DNA of 64,000 nt, from contig NZ_CP061294.1 in NCBI RefSeq assembly GCF_018687515.1, positions 620,001 through 684,000 of the forward strand, given 5' to 3'. Below are positions 61,398 to 64,000 of the stretch, piece by piece. A program made the translations under genes and the position numbers. Each line of letters starts with the position of its first letter. Within the stretch, counting starts at the first letter, position 1. The notes beneath the pieces were generated by a model. That model ran no database searches, was not told the DNA's origin, and saw only the letters and a program-made list of their open reading frames with translations. The DNA is from Polynucleobacter sp. MWH-Spelu-300-X4. GTDB lineage: Bacteria > Pseudomonadota > Gammaproteobacteria > Burkholderiales > Burkholderiaceae.

Positions 61398-62998
61398 TGA
61401 GTAGATCTTTAATTACTATTAAAAATCTGACGATTCGTTTTGGACGGAAAACAGTTGTTAATGATTTCAGCTTGGATATCGCTGAAGGAGAACGCCTAGC
61501 GATCGTAGGTGAATCTGGATCTGGAAAGACATTAACCGGTTTATCTCTCATAGGTTTATTGCCTGAGTCCGCGGCAGTGAGCGGCGCTATTGAGATGGAT
61601 GGTCGTCAGGGTGTTCGCAATCTTCTTAAGTTATCGCCAACAGAGTTGCGGTCTATTCGTGGCAAAGATATCGCCATGATTTTTCAAGAGCCTATGACAG
61701 CGCTCAACCCTCTTTATACGATAGGTAATCAGATTGTTGAAGCGGTGATGTGTCATGAGCCATTACTTTCAACGCAGCAATGTCAAGAGCGTGCAATTAG
61801 CTTGCTCACTAAAACAGGCATCCCTTCTCCTGAAGAGCGTTTCTCGTATTACCCGCATCAATTGTCGGGTGGTCAGCGTCAAAGAGCCATGATCGCGATG
61901 GCGTTGGCATGTAAGCCTAGGTTGTTAATTGCTGATGAGCCAACAACAGCGCTAGATCCAGATTTACGCCTGCAGATTTTGGAGTTGCTAAAAAGTTTGC
62001 AAGAAGATGCTAAGAGTCATGGTGGTATGGCTGTGTTACTGATTACACATGACTTAAATATGGTGCGGCATTTTGCTTCTCGGGTAGGTGTCATGCACCA
62101 AGGTAAGTTACTTGAGTGTCAGTCAACTGAGGAAATTTTTACGCATCCAGAGCATGCCTATACCGAGAGTTTAGTGAACAGTAGTCCTGCTCGAAGTGTT
62201 GTGCCGGTCGTACCTATTGCACCTGTCTTATTAAAGGCTCAGGATATTTCCGTGGCATTTCCTAAAGCAGGGGGTTCTTGGGTTTCGGGAATTAAAAAAT
62301 TTTTAAGGGGCTTACATGTTTCTGATTTATGGAAACGTGAGTATGACCCCATTGTTAAAAATGTTAGCTTGGAATTGCGCCAAGGTGAAACTTTGGGTGT
62401 GATTGGCGAGTCAGGTTCTGGTAAATCAACTTTAGCGATGGCTTTATTGGATCTCTTAGGCCAAACAGGTGCAAAAGTGTCCGGTAGTGTCGAGGTATTG
62501 GAGCATCCTTGGTTTGAGATGAGTAAGTCTCAGCAGCGTTCTTTGCGTTCGTCTTTTCAGGTCATTTTTCAGGATCCATTCGGATCCTTATCTCCTAGGA
62601 TGACCGTTGGCCAGATTGTTGGGGAAGGTTTATCTTTACATCAGCCACACTTATCTTTAGATGCTAGAAAGCAGTTGGTTATTGATGCCTTGAAAGAGGT
62701 TGGGTTGGATCGAACCGCATATAGTCGTTATCCCCATGAGTTTTCTGGTGGGCAGCGTCAGCGAATAGCGATTGCTCGAGCTTTGGTTTTAAAACCTCAA
62801 GTTTTGGTGTTGGATGAGCCAACTTCAGCATTGGATGTCACGATTCAGAAGCAAATCTTGGCCTTATTGTCTGATTTGCAGAACAAATACAACATGGCTT
62901 ATTTGTTAATTAGCCATGACTTAGAGGTTATTCATGCCATGGCGCACCGCATCATAACCTTAAAAAAAGGTAAACAAATCAAGCATCAAGAGCTCTAG
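61397..62998 (+). CDS. yejF: YejF-like double ABC ATP-binding protein
   Basis: The 533-residue protein has two complete ATPase domains: GESGSGKTLTG, LSGGQRQRAMIAMAL and LLIADEPTTALD in the first; GESGSGKSTLAM, FSGGQRQRIAIARAL and LVLDEPTSALD in the second. It powers YejBE. It overlaps yejE by one base (TGATG), completing a four-gene operon with no visible gap. Confidence 0.95.
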   Translation: MSRSLITIKNLTIRFGRKTVVNDFSLDIAEGERLAIVGESGSGKTLTGLSLIGLLPESAAVSGAIEMDGRQGVRNLLKLSPTELRSIRGKDIAMIFQEPMTALNPLYTIGNQIVEAVMCHEPLLSTQQCQERAISLLTKTGIPSPEERFSYYPHQLSGGQRQRAMIAMALACKPRLLIADEPTTALDPDLRLQILELLKSLQEDAKSHGGMAVLLITHDLNMVRHFASRVGVMHQGKLLECQSTEEIFTHPEHAYTESLVNSSPARSVVPVVPIAPVLLKAQDISVAFPKAGGSWVSGIKKFLRGLHVSDLWKREYDPIVKNVSLELRQGETLGVIGESGSGKSTLAMALLDLLGQTGAKVSGSVEVLEHPWFEMSKSQQRSLRSSFQVIFQDPFGSLSPRMTVGQIVGEGLSLHQPHLSLDARKQLVIDALKEVGLDRTAYSRYPHEFSGGQRQRIAIARALVLKPQVLVLDEPTSALDVTIQKQILALLSDLQNKYNMAYLLISHDLEVIHAMAHRIITLKKGKQIKHQEL

Positions 62999-63042
62999 CC
63001 TAAGAATTAGGCTGATAAATGGGTTCAGGGTATAATGGACGG

Positions 63043-63672
63043 ATGACTAAGATTCGTCACCAGCTTCTCGCTTTGCTAGTTGCTTACTCAGCGCTTTATG
63101 GCTCCTACGCCATGGCGCAGTCTATTGCCGAGCCTGAAATAGCTACTGAAACAGTTGGTAGCAAATTTACTAGCGCAGCTAGTCAATTAGCTAATACTGT
63201 AACTAGCTCTGTAGTGGGCGGGACAGAGGGTCTCATTGATAATGCGATGCAGTTAATTGGCGTGCGTTATCGTTGGGGTGGTAATACACCTAAGAGTGGC
63301 TTGGATTGCAGTGGATTTGTGCGTTATGTATTTAACGATACTTTTGGCTTCTTGTTGCCACGTAAGTCTGCACAAATGAGTCAAGTAGGTTTAGAGGTTA
63401 ACAAGGAACAATTAAAGCCTGGTGATTTGGTATTTTTTAATACGATGCGCCATGCTTTTTCTCACGTAGGTATTTACGTGGGCGATAACAAGTTTATCCA
63501 TGCCCCATCTAGAGGTAAGTCGATTCGTGTTGATGATATGACTAAGGCTTACTGGGTAAAACGCTATGATGGCGCTCGTCGTTTGGATGGCTCAGATGCT
63601 ATGACTGAAGAACAGCGTCAACAATTACTTTTGGATTACCAAGAGCGTATTGAGAAGAGCGGTCGCCTTTAA
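63043..63672 (+). CDS. NlpC/P60-family cell-wall endopeptidase
   Basis: The 209-residue protein has a signal peptide (cleavage near AMAQS) and a C-terminal NlpC/P60 domain with the catalytic cysteine in SGLDCSGFVRYVF, His in FSHVGIYVG and a third polar residue in FIHAPS. It should cleave peptide links in peptidoglycan. I chose ATG 63043 (MTKIRHQLL) because the signal peptide then starts properly; TATAAT at 63031-63036 is too close for an ordinary leader. Confidence 0.9.
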   Translation: MTKIRHQLLALLVAYSALYGSYAMAQSIAEPEIATETVGSKFTSAASQLANTVTSSVVGGTEGLIDNAMQLIGVRYRWGGNTPKSGLDCSGFVRYVFNDTFGFLLPRKSAQMSQVGLEVNKEQLKPGDLVFFNTMRHAFSHVGIYVGDNKFIHAPSRGKSIRVDDMTKAYWVKRYDGARRLDGSDAMTEEQRQQLLLDYQERIEKSGRL

Positions 63673-63700
63673 AAGATTTAAAGCAAAGACTTAAGAACAC

Positions 63701-63727
63701 AAAAAGCCAGGTGATGCCTGGCTTTTT
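63701..63727. terminator. Bidirectional terminator
   Basis: AAAAAGCCAGG (63701-63711) and CCTGGCTTTTT (63717-63727) form a perfect 11-bp stem with a five-base loop, ending in a T-run on one side and an A-run on the other. It separates the convergent NlpC/P60 and patatin genes. Confidence 0.9.
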
Positions 63728-64000
63728 TATTTCATGCCGAGTCTGTACTTAATTTGACTCATTTGAGCCATCGCAGCTTCTTCACCAGCAAGAATGGCGG
63801 CATTCCGCGATTTGAAATCGGTACCTTTCATGGTGCCTAATTGCGGGCGGACTACTACTTGAGCATTTTCTAGTTCAAAGTGGTTAATGCTTTGACCCAT
63901 GATAGAGGTGGTTTGTAATAAAACACCCAATGTGCCACTGGTATCTTGTGTGCTGGGTTCTGTTGAGATATTTACAGCAATAACAAAATCAGCCCCCATT
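63727..64000 (-). CDS. Patatin-like phospholipase, C-terminal part (truncated by window edge)
   Basis: The visible 90 or so residues begin MGADFVIAVNIS, matching the segment after the catalytic Asp-Gly in RssA/NTE-type patatin phospholipases (usually M-G-A-D-x-V-I-A-V-N), followed by a helical tail. The catalytic serine (GxSxG) and Asp lie outside the window. Probably an inner-membrane or cytoplasmic lipid acyl hydrolase; the start is not visible. Confidence 0.75.
   Translation of the reverse strand, partial: MGADFVIAVNISTEPSTQDTSGTLGVLLQTTSIMGQSINHFELENAQVVVRPQLGTMKGTDFKSRNAAILAGEEAAMAQMSQIKYRLGMK

Noticed and set aside
63031..63042. TATAAT just before the NlpC/P60 start, hinting at a leaderless message
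   Set aside because: No acceptable -35 sequence lies about 17 bp upstream; the match is probably chance.

Overview
The window looks like the chromosome of a moderately AT-rich betaproteobacterium of the order Burkholderiales, most like Polynucleobacter or a close freshwater relative. This rests on a Bug-type periplasmic binding protein, two complete branched-chain-amino-acid-type (HAAT) ABC transporters, IorAB/XdhC molybdenum hydroxylase genes, a VC_2705-type symporter next to acs, and compact operons. The genus is inferred from gene content, not from a marker gene. I saw no insertion sequence, CRISPR array, rRNA or integrase.

Layout. 1-4.2 kb: small-acid/aromatic catabolism: the end of an intradiol dioxygenase, a divergent LysR regulator with an operator-like site, an orphan ABC binding protein, a shikimate-dehydrogenase-like enzyme and an LigI-like amidohydrolase. 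4.2-14 kb: a molybdenum block: modE with a perfect ModE operator in front of modABC, a cytoplasmic ModA-like protein, a MocA-like cytidylyltransferase, and xdhC-iorA-iorB. A YiiM-type MOSC protein lies further on at 21.4 kb. 14-23 kb: a Bug protein, an AroQ-like protein with altered active-site residues, an SDR, a tautomerase, small conserved genes, an MFS carrier and hydroxypyruvate isomerase. 23-31 kb: penicillin acylase, tRNA-Leu(UAA), and liv cluster 1 with a LivM-LivG fusion. 31-36.4 kb: a minus-strand run fumA-murI-tonB-exbB-exbD-2OG oxygenase. 36.6-43.9 kb: acs, an acetate-type symporter carrying an EF-hand loop, an FAD oxidoreductase and fpr. 44-48.8 kb: liv cluster 2. 56.5-64 kb: fabI, yejABEF, an NlpC/P60 hydrolase and the end of a patatin.

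The most interesting region is 48.85-56.4 kb. It sits between liv cluster 2 and an intact tRNA-Ser(GGA). At its far end is an exact 11-bp copy of the tRNA 3' end, in the same orientation and directly beside a terminator. GGTAAC repeats lie inside both ends. This is the footprint expected of an island inserted at the tRNA 3' end, but no integrase remains. The cargo encodes the ovothiol synthase OvoA (sulfoxide synthase fused to a methyltransferase), a MalY/PatB-type PLP C-S lyase that is a good OvoB candidate, and a two-cysteine HxlR regulator facing ovoA across a perfect 8-bp inverted repeat. It also encodes a TauE/SafE permease, an ADP-ribosylglycohydrolase relative lacking its metal-binding motifs, a BBP2-like porin and a tiny membrane protein coupled to the lyase gene. 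I read it as a horizontally acquired, redox-controlled ovothiol cassette with uncharacterised accessory genes.

A palindromic TTCCCTAGGGAA-type motif recurs upstream of several metabolic genes (mocA-like, acs, livK, liv cluster 2, fpr, xdhC) and may mark an unrecognised regulon.
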